Source: Falsirhodobacter halotolerans (GTDB lineage Bacteria > Pseudomonadota > Alphaproteobacteria > Rhodobacterales > Rhodobacteraceae). Taken from it: a DNA stretch of 64,000 nt. The translations under genes were made by a program, and so were the position numbers. Below, one piece after another: positions 7,536 through 15,759 of this stretch (position 1 is the stretch's first letter; every line of letters begins with the position of its first letter). The notes beneath the pieces are model-generated. The model was not told the DNA's origin and did not search any database. It saw nothing but the letters and a program-made list of their open reading frames with translations. The stretch spans positions 768,501 through 832,500 of the forward strand of contig NZ_JALJAZ010000001.1 of the NCBI RefSeq assembly GCF_022899245.1. The letters run 5' to 3'.

Positions 7536-9074
7536 ATGACCCTTACCAACACGCATTTGTCACGCCGCGCCATTCTGGTGGGCCTGGGGGCGGGCCTTGC
7601 CGCGCTGGCCCTGCCGCGCGGACTGGCGGCGCAGGAGGCGGGCGGCACGTTGCGCTTCGGCCTGTCCACCTTTCCCCCCAGCCTTAGCCCGTTCGACAAT
7701 GTGGGGGGGGCTGCGAACACGGTGAAGCTCTCGATCCATCGGGGTCTGATGGGGTATAACGCGGCGGCGGAGCTGCAGCCCGAACTGGCCGAAAGCTATG
7801 ACTGGGAGGATGAGACGACCGTCACCTTCCGCCTGCGCGACAATGCGGTGTTTCACAACGGCGATCCGGTGACGGCGGCGGACGTGATCCATTCGCTGGA
7901 GGAAATCCGCAAGGAGGGATCGACCGCCTTCCTGCGCAGCGATCTGGCAATCATCGACGGGATGGAGGCGGTGGACGACAAGACCGTCCGCATCACCCTC
8001 ACCTCGCCCAGCGCGGTGTTCCTGAACCTTCTGGCGAATTACTGCGCGCCGGTGATTTCCGCCAAATCCACGGCAGAGGACATCATCGGTTGCGGCCCGT
8101 TCCAGCTTTCGGGGCAGGAGCGGGGCGTGTTCATCGAAGTCACCGCCTTCCCCGATTTCTATACCGAAGGGGAGCCGGGCGTGGGCGGCATTCGCTTCAT
8201 CGTCTATGCCGACGAGAACCTGCGCTATTCCGCGCTGGAGGCGGGGGATGTCGATCTGATCGAATATCTGCCGTGGAGTCAGTTCGCCACGGTGGAGGCG
8301 TCGGACCAGATGGAGATGCACGCCACCTCCGGCCCGTTCATGTTCCTTCTGTTCAACGTGGCGCAGGAAGGCCCGCTCAAGGATCCGCGCGTGCGCCAGG
8401 CCATCGGCTATGCCATCGAACGGCAGGACATCGTGGATGCAGCCTTTGCCGGATACGGCACGCCGCTTTACGGCTTTCCGAACCCCGAAGGGTCCACGGT
8501 TCCCATCTCGGATGAAGGGATCGCCTACAGCTATGACATGGAACGGGCGATGGAGCTTCTGGCCGAGGCGGGGTATCCCAACGGCTTCGATTGCCGTCTT
8601 CTGGGCACCGCCACCTATGGTATGCATCAGGACACCGCATCCGTCGTTCAGGCCTATCTGGCGATGATCGGCATCAACGCGACGCTGGATCTGCCCGACT
8701 GGGGCAGCCGCGTGACGGCGGGGACCGAAGGCCGCTACGACATCGCCGTGCACGGGGCGTCGGGGACGTTCAACGACCCGGATGCGCTGTTCTCCATGCT
8801 CTATTCCGGCAACCCGTCCTATCTGCAATCCTATGGCTTCAAGAGCGAGCGGATCGACAGCCTGCTGTTGCAGGGACGGAACGAACCGGACCCGGAGAAG
8901 CGCCGCGCCATCTACCAGGATCTTGCCGCCGCCTATTACGAGGAGGTGCCGCAGGTGCCGCTCAACTGGCGCACGCAGGCCCATGCCAGCCGGGGCGTGT
9001 CGGGGTTCGCCGCCTTGCCGGGCTTCTTGAACGGGTCGAGCGGGTTTTCGCTGGATGAAGCGAAGCTGGACTGA
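7536..9074 (+). CDS. ABC transporter substrate-binding protein, peptide/nickel (family 5) type
   Basis: Periplasmic solute-binding protein of about 512 residues, the size usual for DppA/OppA proteins. The N-terminus has a twin-arginine-like signal, SRRAILVGLGAG, with likely cleavage after LAAQ near residue 30. GLSTFPPSLSPFD, WTFRLRDN-like and HNGDPVTAADV segments are typical of the SBP_bac_5 fold. GAGGT precedes the ATG at 7536; an in-frame ATG at 7443 would bury the signal and is rejected. It heads an operon with a DppB-like permease, a DppC-DppD fusion, a DppF ATPase and a creatininase-family hydrolase. The ligand is unknown; such proteins bind peptides but also opines, amides and glycosides. 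Confidence 0.9.
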   Translation: MTLTNTHLSRRAILVGLGAGLAALALPRGLAAQEAGGTLRFGLSTFPPSLSPFDNVGGAANTVKLSIHRGLMGYNAAAELQPELAESYDWEDETTVTFRLRDNAVFHNGDPVTAADVIHSLEEIRKEGSTAFLRSDLAIIDGMEAVDDKTVRITLTSPSAVFLNLLANYCAPVISAKSTAEDIIGCGPFQLSGQERGVFIEVTAFPDFYTEGEPGVGGIRFIVYADENLRYSALEAGDVDLIEYLPWSQFATVEASDQMEMHATSGPFMFLLFNVAQEGPLKDPRVRQAIGYAIERQDIVDAAFAGYGTPLYGFPNPEGSTVPISDEGIAYSYDMERAMELLAEAGYPNGFDCRLLGTATYGMHQDTASVVQAYLAMIGINATLDLPDWGSRVTAGTEGRYDIAVHGASGTFNDPDALFSMLYSGNPSYLQSYGFKSERIDSLLLQGRNEPDPEKRRAIYQDLAAAYYEEVPQVPLNWRTQAHASRGVSGFAALPGFLNGSSGFSLDEAKLD

Positions 9075-9078
9075 TCCC

Positions 9079-10032
9079 ATGGCCGGTTTTCTGCTTCGCC
9101 GCCTGCTGGCCGCCGCCGCGATGCTGTTCACGGTGGGCACGATCATCTTCCTGATGCTGGTTATCGTGCCGGGCGATCCGGCGGAACTGCTTCTGTCCAC
9201 GGGCGGGGGCAGTGCGACCCCCGAAACCATCGCCGCCCTGCGTGAACGGATGGGGCTGGATCAGCCCGTCTTCACCCAATACGCAATGTTCCTGTGGAAC
9301 AGCGTGCAGTTCGATTTCGGCACCTCGCTGATCGACGGGTCGTCCATCGCGGGCAACATCGCCCGGCGTCTGCCCCGCACGTTGGAACTGATCGCTGCGG
9401 GGACGGTGCTGGCGCTGCTGGTGGCCATTCCGGCGGGCACGCTGGCGGGGCTGCGGGCGGGGGGGCGGTTCGACATCGCGGCCTCCGGGCTGAACGCGCT
9501 TCTGACCTCCATCCCCGGCTTCGTTCTGGGCACGCTGTTCATCTATTTCTTTGCGCAGGTGCTGAACCTGCTGCCGGCGGGGGGGTATGTTCCCTTCGCG
9601 CAGGACCCGGTGCAGCATCTGCGCACCCTGATCCTTCCGGCGGTGACCGTGGGCCTGCATCTGGCGACGATCGTGTTCCGCATGACGCGGGCCAGCGTGC
9701 TGGAGATGCGGGGCCATGACTGGGTGCGCACCGCGACCGCCAAGGGCCTGCCGCGCCGCACGGTCGTGCGCCGCCACGTGTTGCAGAACGCGCTGGGCCC
9801 GGTGATCACCGTGGTGGGGATGCAGCTTGGCATCCTGCTCGGCTCCACCGTGCTGGTTGAGTTCGTGTATAACTGGCCGGGCCTGTCGGGCTTTCTGGTG
9901 ACGGCGGTGGAACAGCGCGACTACCCCTCGGTGCGCGCGATCATCCTGACGGTGGCCGCCATCTTCATCGCGATCAACCTTGTGATCGACGTGCTCTATT
10001 CCCTTCTGGACCCGAGGATCCGCCTCGAATGA
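9079..10032 (+). CDS. ABC transporter permease, DppB-like
   Basis: A 317-residue inner-membrane permease. MAGFLLRRLLAAAAMLFTVGTIIF starts the first membrane helix, and the family EAA loop is present around residues 200-225 (RTATAKGLPRRTVVRRHVL). The C-terminus LLDPRIRLE is typical of DppB proteins. The ATG at 9079 is favoured over 9055 because the latter overlaps the binding-protein stop and adds a non-family extension. The stop overlaps the next gene by ATGA. It should pair with the permease half of the downstream fusion to form the import channel. Confidence 0.9.
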   Translation: MAGFLLRRLLAAAAMLFTVGTIIFLMLVIVPGDPAELLLSTGGGSATPETIAALRERMGLDQPVFTQYAMFLWNSVQFDFGTSLIDGSSIAGNIARRLPRTLELIAAGTVLALLVAIPAGTLAGLRAGGRFDIAASGLNALLTSIPGFVLGTLFIYFFAQVLNLLPAGGYVPFAQDPVQHLRTLILPAVTVGLHLATIVFRMTRASVLEMRGHDWVRTATAKGLPRRTVVRRHVLQNALGPVITVVGMQLGILLGSTVLVEFVYNWPGLSGFLVTAVEQRDYPSVRAIILTVAAIFIAINLVIDVLYSLLDPRIRLE

Positions 10033-11948
10033 CATCCATACCCGCCAGCCGGACGCGCCGTCGCGCGTGGCCCGCCATTCCCCGCCGCATGATCCTGCCC
10101 GCCGTCTTTCTGGGCGCGCTGATCCTGATCCCCTTTGCCGCGCCGCTGATCACCTCTGACAACCCGATCCAGATTTCCGTCCGCGACCGTCTGGCCGCGC
10201 CCAGTTGGGACCATTGGCTGGGGCAGGACGAATTCGGGCGCGACCGTCTGGCGCGTGTGCTCTATGGCGGGCAGGTGTCGCTGACGGTGGCCTTCGTCGC
10301 GACATCGGTCGCCTGCATCATCGGCACCTTGTTCGGGCTGATCGGCGCGTATTTCCGGGGGCCGTTCCAGTTCATCACCCGCCGTCTGTCGGATGTGGTC
10401 CTGTGCTTTCCGCCGATCCTGCTGGCACTTCTGGTCGTGACGCTGTTCGGGCCGGGGACGGGCACGCTGGTGTCGGTCCTGTCCATCCTGTATTTCCCGG
10501 CCTTTGCCCGCATCGCCTTTTCCGAAGCCGTGCGCGTGACCGCGCTGGATTTCGTCGAGGCGTCGCGCGCCTTGGGCACGCCATCGCGCCGGATCGTGTT
10601 CCGCACCATCCTGCCCAACATCGCGGGGCCGGTGTCGGTGCAGTATTCGCTGACGGCGGCGGCGGCGATCACCATCGAAAGCGGGCTGTCCTTTCTGGGC
10701 CTGGGCGTCGTGCCCCCCGCGCCAAGCTGGGGCCAGATGATCCGCGGCGCGCGGCAGTTCATGAATCAGGATCCGCTGGGCATCATCATCCCCTGCGTGG
10801 CGCTGACGCTGACCATCTATGCCATCAACTTCTTCTGCGACCGCCTGCGGGATACGTTGGACCCCAAGGGGAACGGCGGCGGCAAGGACGCGGTGTCGCG
10901 CCCCTCCTCTGGCGGGGCGGTCGCGGCGGCGCCCGATACGGTGGCCGCGATCCACGGCCTGCGGCTGGACATTCCGCGCCCCGGCCGCCCGGTGTCGGTG
11001 ATCGAGGATGTCAGCCTGACCCTGCGCGCCAATCAGTGCACCGCGCTGGTGGGGGAAAGCGGGTCGGGCAAGTCGCTGTCGTCGCTGGCGCTGATGGGGC
11101 TGCTGCCCTCCGGCATCCGTCAGGCGTCGGGCACCTTGTCCCTGCGCCGGAAATCGGGCGACATGGTCGATCTGGGCCGCCTGACCCCCCGTGAGTTGGA
11201 GGATGTGCGCGGCAACGACGTCGCCATGATCTTTCAGGAACCCATGACCAGTCTGAACCCGATCCACAAGGTCGGCGCGCAGATGACCGAGGCCATTCTG
11301 GCCCACCGCCCCATGGCGAAGGCCGCCGCGCGGGCGCGGGCGATCGAGCTTCTGACGCTGGTGGGCATCAACGAGCCGGAGCGCCGCTTCGACGGGTATC
11401 CGCACGAGATGTCGGGCGGGATGCGGCAGCGGGTGATGATCGCCATGGCGCTGTGCTGCGAGCCGCGCCTGCTGATCGCGGACGAACCCACCACCGCGCT
11501 GGACGTGACGATCCAGGCCGAGATCATCGAGCTGCTGCAACGCCTGCGCCACGAATATGCCGAAGGGCTGAGCCTTTTGTTCATCAGCCACAACCTGGGC
11601 GTGGTGGCCGAGATCGCCGACCGTGTGGCCGTGATGTATTCCGGTCAGATCGTGGAGGAGGGACCGGCGAAGGACATTCTGAACGATCCGCACCACCCCT
11701 ATACCCGCGCGCTGCTGGAAAGCATGCCCTCCAGCCATGAGGAGATGCATTCGGCCCGGGGCGACCGGCTTCTGGCCGTCGCAGGGACGCCGCCATTGCC
11801 GGATCGCCGTCCGTCGGGCTGCACCTTCCGCGACCGCTGCCCCATCGCCATCGACGCCTGCGCCGGCATCCGGCCCGACCTGTCGGGTCCGGGGGACCGC
11901 CGCGTCCGCTGCATCCGTGCGCCCGAAGCCGGAAAGGACGCCGCATGA
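10029..11948 (+). CDS. Fused ABC permease (DppC-like) and ATPase (DppD-like)
   Basis: One 639-residue reading frame joins two transporter parts. Residues 1 to about 280 are a DppC-type permease with several membrane helices, the motif GQDEFGRD and an EAA loop (ASRALGTPSRRIVFRTILPN). A Gly/Ser/Ala linker follows (about 280-310). Residues 310-639 are an ATPase with Walker A GESGSGKS near 341, signature MSGGMRQR near 461, Walker B LLIADEPTTALD near 481, and a C-terminal oligopeptide domain with a Cys cluster (CTFRDRCPIAIDAC). The frame is continuous and overlaps both neighbours by ATGA, so the fusion is real and not a missed stop. Fusions of this order occur in some proteobacterial peptide importers. 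Confidence 0.92.
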   Translation: MTSIPASRTRRRAWPAIPRRMILPAVFLGALILIPFAAPLITSDNPIQISVRDRLAAPSWDHWLGQDEFGRDRLARVLYGGQVSLTVAFVATSVACIIGTLFGLIGAYFRGPFQFITRRLSDVVLCFPPILLALLVVTLFGPGTGTLVSVLSILYFPAFARIAFSEAVRVTALDFVEASRALGTPSRRIVFRTILPNIAGPVSVQYSLTAAAAITIESGLSFLGLGVVPPAPSWGQMIRGARQFMNQDPLGIIIPCVALTLTIYAINFFCDRLRDTLDPKGNGGGKDAVSRPSSGGAVAAAPDTVAAIHGLRLDIPRPGRPVSVIEDVSLTLRANQCTALVGESGSGKSLSSLALMGLLPSGIRQASGTLSLRRKSGDMVDLGRLTPRELEDVRGNDVAMIFQEPMTSLNPIHKVGAQMTEAILAHRPMAKAAARARAIELLTLVGINEPERRFDGYPHEMSGGMRQRVMIAMALCCEPRLLIADEPTTALDVTIQAEIIELLQRLRHEYAEGLSLLFISHNLGVVAEIADRVAVMYSGQIVEEGPAKDILNDPHHPYTRALLESMPSSHEEMHSARGDRLLAVAGTPPLPDRRPSGCTFRDRCPIAIDACAGIRPDLSGPGDRRVRCIRAPEAGKDAA

Positions 11949-12916
11949 CCGCCCTTTTGGACGTGAAATCCCTGAACAAGCATTACCCCGTGGGCCGCAA
12001 GGGCCTGTTCGGCAAGGGGCGGATGCAGGTGCTGCGCGATGTCAGCCTGACCGTCGCCCCCGGCGAAGTATTGGGGCTGGTGGGGGAAAGCGGTTCGGGC
12101 AAAAGCACGATCGGCAAGGCAGTTCTGCGCCTGATCGACAGCGACAGCGCGGGGATGACCTTTGACGGGCATGACCTGACCCGCATCTCCTCGGCCGATC
12201 TGCGGCGGTTGCGCAAGGACATGCAGATCATCTTCCAGGACCCCTATGCCAGTCTGGACCCGCGCAAGACCATCCGCGCGACCCTGGCCGAGGCGCTGGA
12301 CACGCACCGCCTGCACATGGGCGACGCGCGGCAGGCCCGGCTGGAGGCGCTGATGCGGATGGTCGGGCTGAACCCCGATTTCCTCGACCGCTATCCGCAT
12401 GAATTTTCCGGCGGGCAGCGGCAGCGGATCGGCATCGCGCGGGCGCTGGCGGTGGAGCCGAAATTCATCGTCTGCGACGAGGCGGTGTCGGCGCTGGACG
12501 TGTCCATTCAGGCGCAGGTGCTGAACCTGCTGGCCGATCTGCGGCAAAGCCAGGGCATCTCGCTTTTGTTCATCAGCCACGATCTGTCGGTGGTCCGCTA
12601 TATCTCGGACCGGATCATGGTGCTGTATCTGGGCCGCGTGATGGAGGTGGGGCCGGCGGATGCGGTGCATTTCGCGCCGCAGCACCCCTATACCGCCGCA
12701 CTGGTGTCCGCCGAACCCAGCCTTGCGCGGTCTTCGTCCCGCATCCGGCTGGAGGGGGAGATCCCGTCCCCCCTGACCCCGCCTTCGGGCTGCGTGTTCC
12801 GCACACGCTGCCCCTTTGCCATCCCCGCCTGCGGGGCAGGGGTGCCCGAATTGCGGCCCGCGGGCGACGGACGCCTGAAGGCCTGCATCCGCGACGACAT
12901 TTCCACAGGAGAGTAG
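11945..12916 (+). CDS. ABC transporter ATP-binding protein, DppF-like
   Basis: A 323-residue ATPase with Walker A GESGSGKST near residue 47, signature FSGGQRQRIGIARAL near 154, Walker B FIVCDEAVSALD near 177, and the C-terminal oligopeptide/dipeptide extension with CVFRTRCPFAIPAC. It should form the heterodimeric motor with the ATPase half of the preceding fusion. It overlaps that gene by four bases and is followed after one base by the creatininase-family gene. Confidence 0.92.
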   Translation: MTALLDVKSLNKHYPVGRKGLFGKGRMQVLRDVSLTVAPGEVLGLVGESGSGKSTIGKAVLRLIDSDSAGMTFDGHDLTRISSADLRRLRKDMQIIFQDPYASLDPRKTIRATLAEALDTHRLHMGDARQARLEALMRMVGLNPDFLDRYPHEFSGGQRQRIGIARALAVEPKFIVCDEAVSALDVSIQAQVLNLLADLRQSQGISLLFISHDLSVVRYISDRIMVLYLGRVMEVGPADAVHFAPQHPYTAALVSAEPSLARSSSRIRLEGEIPSPLTPPSGCVFRTRCPFAIPACGAGVPELRPAGDGRLKACIRDDISTGE

Positions 12917-12917
12917 G

Positions 12918-13730
12918 ATGACCACCGCGAAACTGAAGATGGCCGAACTGACCAGCGAGGAGGCCCGCCAATACCTGACCGACGAGGCGGTGATCCTTCT
13001 GCCCATGGGGTCGTTGGAAGATCAGGGCACCCATGCGCCGATGGGCGATTATCTGGGCGCGGAATGCGTGGCGCTGGACATTGCCCGCGCGGCCCGCGCC
13101 GAAGGGGTGCCGACCTTCGTCGCCCCGCCGGTGCCGTTCGGCGGCGCGGATTATTTCGGATCGTCCCATGGCGGGATCGCCATCGAACAGGCGACGCTGA
13201 CGGCGCTGATCAACGACATGATCGCCAGCCTGGCCCGCCACGGGCTGACCAAGGTTCTGATCATCAACGGCCATGGCGGCAACGTGCAGGCCATCAACGA
13301 GGTGACGCAGAACTGGCGCCGCAAGAACGGGATGTTCGTGGCGTCGATGTATCTGTGGCAAATCAGCTATGAGCTTTTGAAGGACATTCTGGGGCCGGAG
13401 CAGGCGGCTCGCGCGTCCGGCCACGGGGGCGATCCACTGACCTCCATCGGGCTGCATTATTATCCCGACATCCTGCGGATGGATCTGCGGCAGGCCCCGC
13501 CCAAGGACCGCAAGGTCATGGGCATGGACGTGGCCGGCATGTCGGCCATCAAATACGACGGCGCGCGGATCCAGGTCCCGATCGAGGCGATCGAGAGCGC
13601 GCCGCATGGCGTCTGGGGCGGTGATCCGGTCCATGCCTCGGCCGAGACGGGCCGCGCGCTGTCGGACCGGCTGGTGAAGATCGGGGCGGGGTTCATCCGC
13701 GATCACGTGGCCAAGGGCTTCGCCGGGTAA
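12918..13730 (+). CDS. Creatininase family protein
   Basis: A 270-residue member of the creatininase/amidohydrolase family, metal enzymes that hydrolyse cyclic or linear amides. It has the fold markers PMGSLEDQG at residues 29-37, MGDYLGAE, PFGGADYFGSSHGG and the metal-site loop INGHGGN near residue 115. The classical motif is EQHG, where the His binds metal; here it reads E34-D35-Q36-G37, so the metal site differs from true creatininase. An AGGAG box lies seven bases before the ATG, and the gene is the last of the peptide-type ABC operon. That suggests the imported compound is an amide cleaved in the cytoplasm. True creatininase activity is unlikely. Confidence 0.85.
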   Translation: MTTAKLKMAELTSEEARQYLTDEAVILLPMGSLEDQGTHAPMGDYLGAECVALDIARAARAEGVPTFVAPPVPFGGADYFGSSHGGIAIEQATLTALINDMIASLARHGLTKVLIINGHGGNVQAINEVTQNWRRKNGMFVASMYLWQISYELLKDILGPEQAARASGHGGDPLTSIGLHYYPDILRMDLRQAPPKDRKVMGMDVAGMSAIKYDGARIQVPIEAIESAPHGVWGGDPVHASAETGRALSDRLVKIGAGFIRDHVAKGFAG

Positions 13731-13732
13731 CC

Positions 13733-14650
13733 TTACGTCTCCATGAAGGTGACATAGCGGGGATGGGCCGCCGCCCATTCCCGTGCCGCCTGACGGGCCA
13801 GTTCCAGAAGGCTTTCGGATTGTTGCTTGCGCGCGCGGTTCATGTGGACGCAGCGCGTGACCAGCGGGGCAAGTTGCACCGTCGCCGGGATTTCGGTCAG
13901 AAGGCCGGTCGTCAGCTCCATCTCCACCGCCGCCAGGGGAATGGCGGACACGCCATAGCCCGCGCGCACCATGTCGCAGATATTGCCCAGCGAATTGCCG
14001 GTGTGCCGCGCGTTCGGGCGGCGGCGCAACTCCTCGACCATGTCGGCCACGGGGCGGAACAGCGGTGAGGTGTGGGGATAAAGGATCAGGGGATAGCCCC
14101 GGATCTCGTCCGGGGTCAGCGCGCGGGAGATCTGGCCCGCCACGTCGGGCCGCGCGACCCATCCCACGCGAAACTGCACCGAGAAGCTGTTCGCGATCTG
14201 CGGCAGGCCCGCCTCGCCGGTCACGAAGGCCATGTCCAGCGTGCCGTTGCGCATCAGTTCCTTCAGATCGACATTGGAGGCGGAGTGGAAATCCACGAGC
14301 CCGATATCGGGATCGGCCGACACCTTGCGCCGCAGCGTCGCCCCCCAGGTGTTGGTGACCATTCCAACCATGCCGATCGTATAACGTTTCTTTCGCCCCG
14401 CGCGCAGCCGCCCCGTCAGCGCCTCGGACAAAGACAGGAACGTCTCGGCGTATTCGGCGACTTCATGGCCTTGTTCGGTCAGGGCGAAGGTGGGGGAATC
14501 GCGGTTGATCAGCGGCACGCCGAACGCATCCTCCAACCCTGAAATCCTTGCGGAAACAGCCGGTTGCGTCAGGCCGATCCGGTCGGCCACCTTCTGGAAA
14601 CTTTGCAGGCGCGTCAGCCAATAGAACGCCTCGATCTGCTTGAAGTTCAT
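13733..14650 (-). CDS. LysR family transcriptional regulator
   Basis: A 305-residue LysR-type regulator. The N-terminal helix-turn-helix (residues 3-60) includes FYWLTRLQSFQKVADRIGLTQPAVSARI, and the rest is the usual effector-binding domain. It is tail-to-tail with the creatininase gene (2 bp apart) and divergent from the operon that starts with the 2-hydroxyacid dehydrogenase. Divergence is the usual arrangement for LysR activators of the adjacent operon. A dyad with the T-N11-A signature lies between the genes at 14682-14700. The co-inducer is unknown. Confidence 0.92.
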   Translation of the reverse strand: MNFKQIEAFYWLTRLQSFQKVADRIGLTQPAVSARISGLEDAFGVPLINRDSPTFALTEQGHEVAEYAETFLSLSEALTGRLRAGRKKRYTIGMVGMVTNTWGATLRRKVSADPDIGLVDFHSASNVDLKELMRNGTLDMAFVTGEAGLPQIANSFSVQFRVGWVARPDVAGQISRALTPDEIRGYPLILYPHTSPLFRPVADMVEELRRRPNARHTGNSLGNICDMVRAGYGVSAIPLAAVEMELTTGLLTEIPATVQLAPLVTRCVHMNRARKQQSESLLELARQAAREWAAAHPRYVTFMET

Positions 14651-14681
14651 GTCGTCTCATCCCTCCGGGGGCCCGCGCCGA

Positions 14682-14700
14682 TCATAGAATTTATTTATGA
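14682..14700. promoter_or_regulatory. Candidate LysR binding site in divergent promoter
   Basis: TCATAGAATTTATTTATGA contains the outer dyad TCATA/TATGA and the core T-AGAATTTATTT-A, matching the T-N11-A LysR box. It sits 32 bp before the lysR start and 88 bp before the divergent dehydrogenase start, in an AT-rich patch. A separate stretch at 14722-14732, TGACGGTTCGG, matches one of the candidate DeoR sites at 4504. Assignment is inferred from position and symmetry. Confidence 0.45.
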
Positions 14701-14787
14701 ACCCGACCATTATTTTTGCTTTGACGGTTCGGGGCAACCCGCCGTTCCATGGGCGCAACACATTCGACATTCCGAAGGACCGACCCG

Positions 14788-15717
14788 ATGCATGTTGCCG
14801 TCTATCTCCCCAGCGATGAAAAGACCAAGGACTGGTGCCAGATGCTGGGCGACCTGATGCCCGACTGGTCGTTCGAGCCGATGAAGACGGTGAAGGACCC
14901 CGAGGCCATCACCTATACCGTCGTGTGGCGGCCGCCCACGGGGGGGATGACGGGGTTTTCCAACCTCAAGGCGGTGGTGTCGATCGGCGCGGGGATCGAC
15001 CACGTTCTGGCGGACGAGGATCTGCCGGATGTGCCGATCATCCGCACCGTGGGCCGCGACCTGACGCAGCGGATGAAGGAATACGTGGCGCTGCATGTGC
15101 TGCGCCATCACCGCGCGCTGCCCGCCCTGCAGGCCAGCCAGGCGAAGGGGAAATGGGAACCGGTCATCGTGCCGCCCGCCACGGGCCGCCGCGTGGGCAT
15201 CATGGGTCTGGGCAATCTGGGCGCCGAGGCGGCGAAGCTGCTGGCCACCATCGGTTTCGACGTGGTCGGTTGGTCGCGCAGCCCAAAGGAGATCGAGGGC
15301 ATCCGCACTTTCGCCGGGAAGGATCAGTTCGGCGCGTTTCTGAACGGCACCGAAATCCTGGTCTGCCTGCTGCCCCTGACCGAAGACACGCGCGGCATCC
15401 TGAATGCCGACACCTTCAACCGCCTGCCACGCGGGGCAAGCGTCATCAACGCGGCGCGGGGGCCGCATCTGGTGGATGCCGACCTTCTGGGGGCGCTCGC
15501 CTCGGGTCAGATCGCGGGGGCCACGCTGGACGTGTTCCATGTCGAACCGCTGCCCGCCGAACATCCGTTCTGGTACCATCCGCAGATCACCGTGACGCCG
15601 CATGTGGCCTCGTTGATCGACGCGCCGACCGGCAGCCGCATCATCGCCAAGAACCTGCGCGAATTCGAAAAGACCGGCACCGTCGCGGATCTGGCCGACG
15701 GCAAGCGCGGCTACTGA
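14788..15717 (+). CDS. 2-hydroxyacid dehydrogenase, glyoxylate/hydroxypyruvate reductase A-like
   Basis: A 309-residue D-2-hydroxyacid dehydrogenase. The NAD(P)-binding motif is GIMGLGNLGAEAA near residue 136, followed by PLTEDTRGILNA, the substrate/cofactor Arg motif NAARGPHLVD near 229, and the catalytic His in TPHVAS near 271. Overall form resembles GhrA, which reduces glyoxylate or hydroxypyruvate. The ATG at 14788 gives the family N-terminus; a start at 14749 adds 13 unrelated residues. It heads the operon divergent from the LysR gene. A binding protein of a polyamine-type importer follows 42 bp later, so the enzyme probably handles a 2-oxo or 2-hydroxy acid formed from the imported compound. 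Confidence 0.88.
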   Translation: MHVAVYLPSDEKTKDWCQMLGDLMPDWSFEPMKTVKDPEAITYTVVWRPPTGGMTGFSNLKAVVSIGAGIDHVLADEDLPDVPIIRTVGRDLTQRMKEYVALHVLRHHRALPALQASQAKGKWEPVIVPPATGRRVGIMGLGNLGAEAAKLLATIGFDVVGWSRSPKEIEGIRTFAGKDQFGAFLNGTEILVCLLPLTEDTRGILNADTFNRLPRGASVINAARGPHLVDADLLGALASGQIAGATLDVFHVEPLPAEHPFWYHPQITVTPHVASLIDAPTGSRIIAKNLREFEKTGTVADLADGKRGY

Positions 15718-15759
15718 CATCAAGGTCGAAACGGCCATACCCCAACAGGAGAGACGTTC

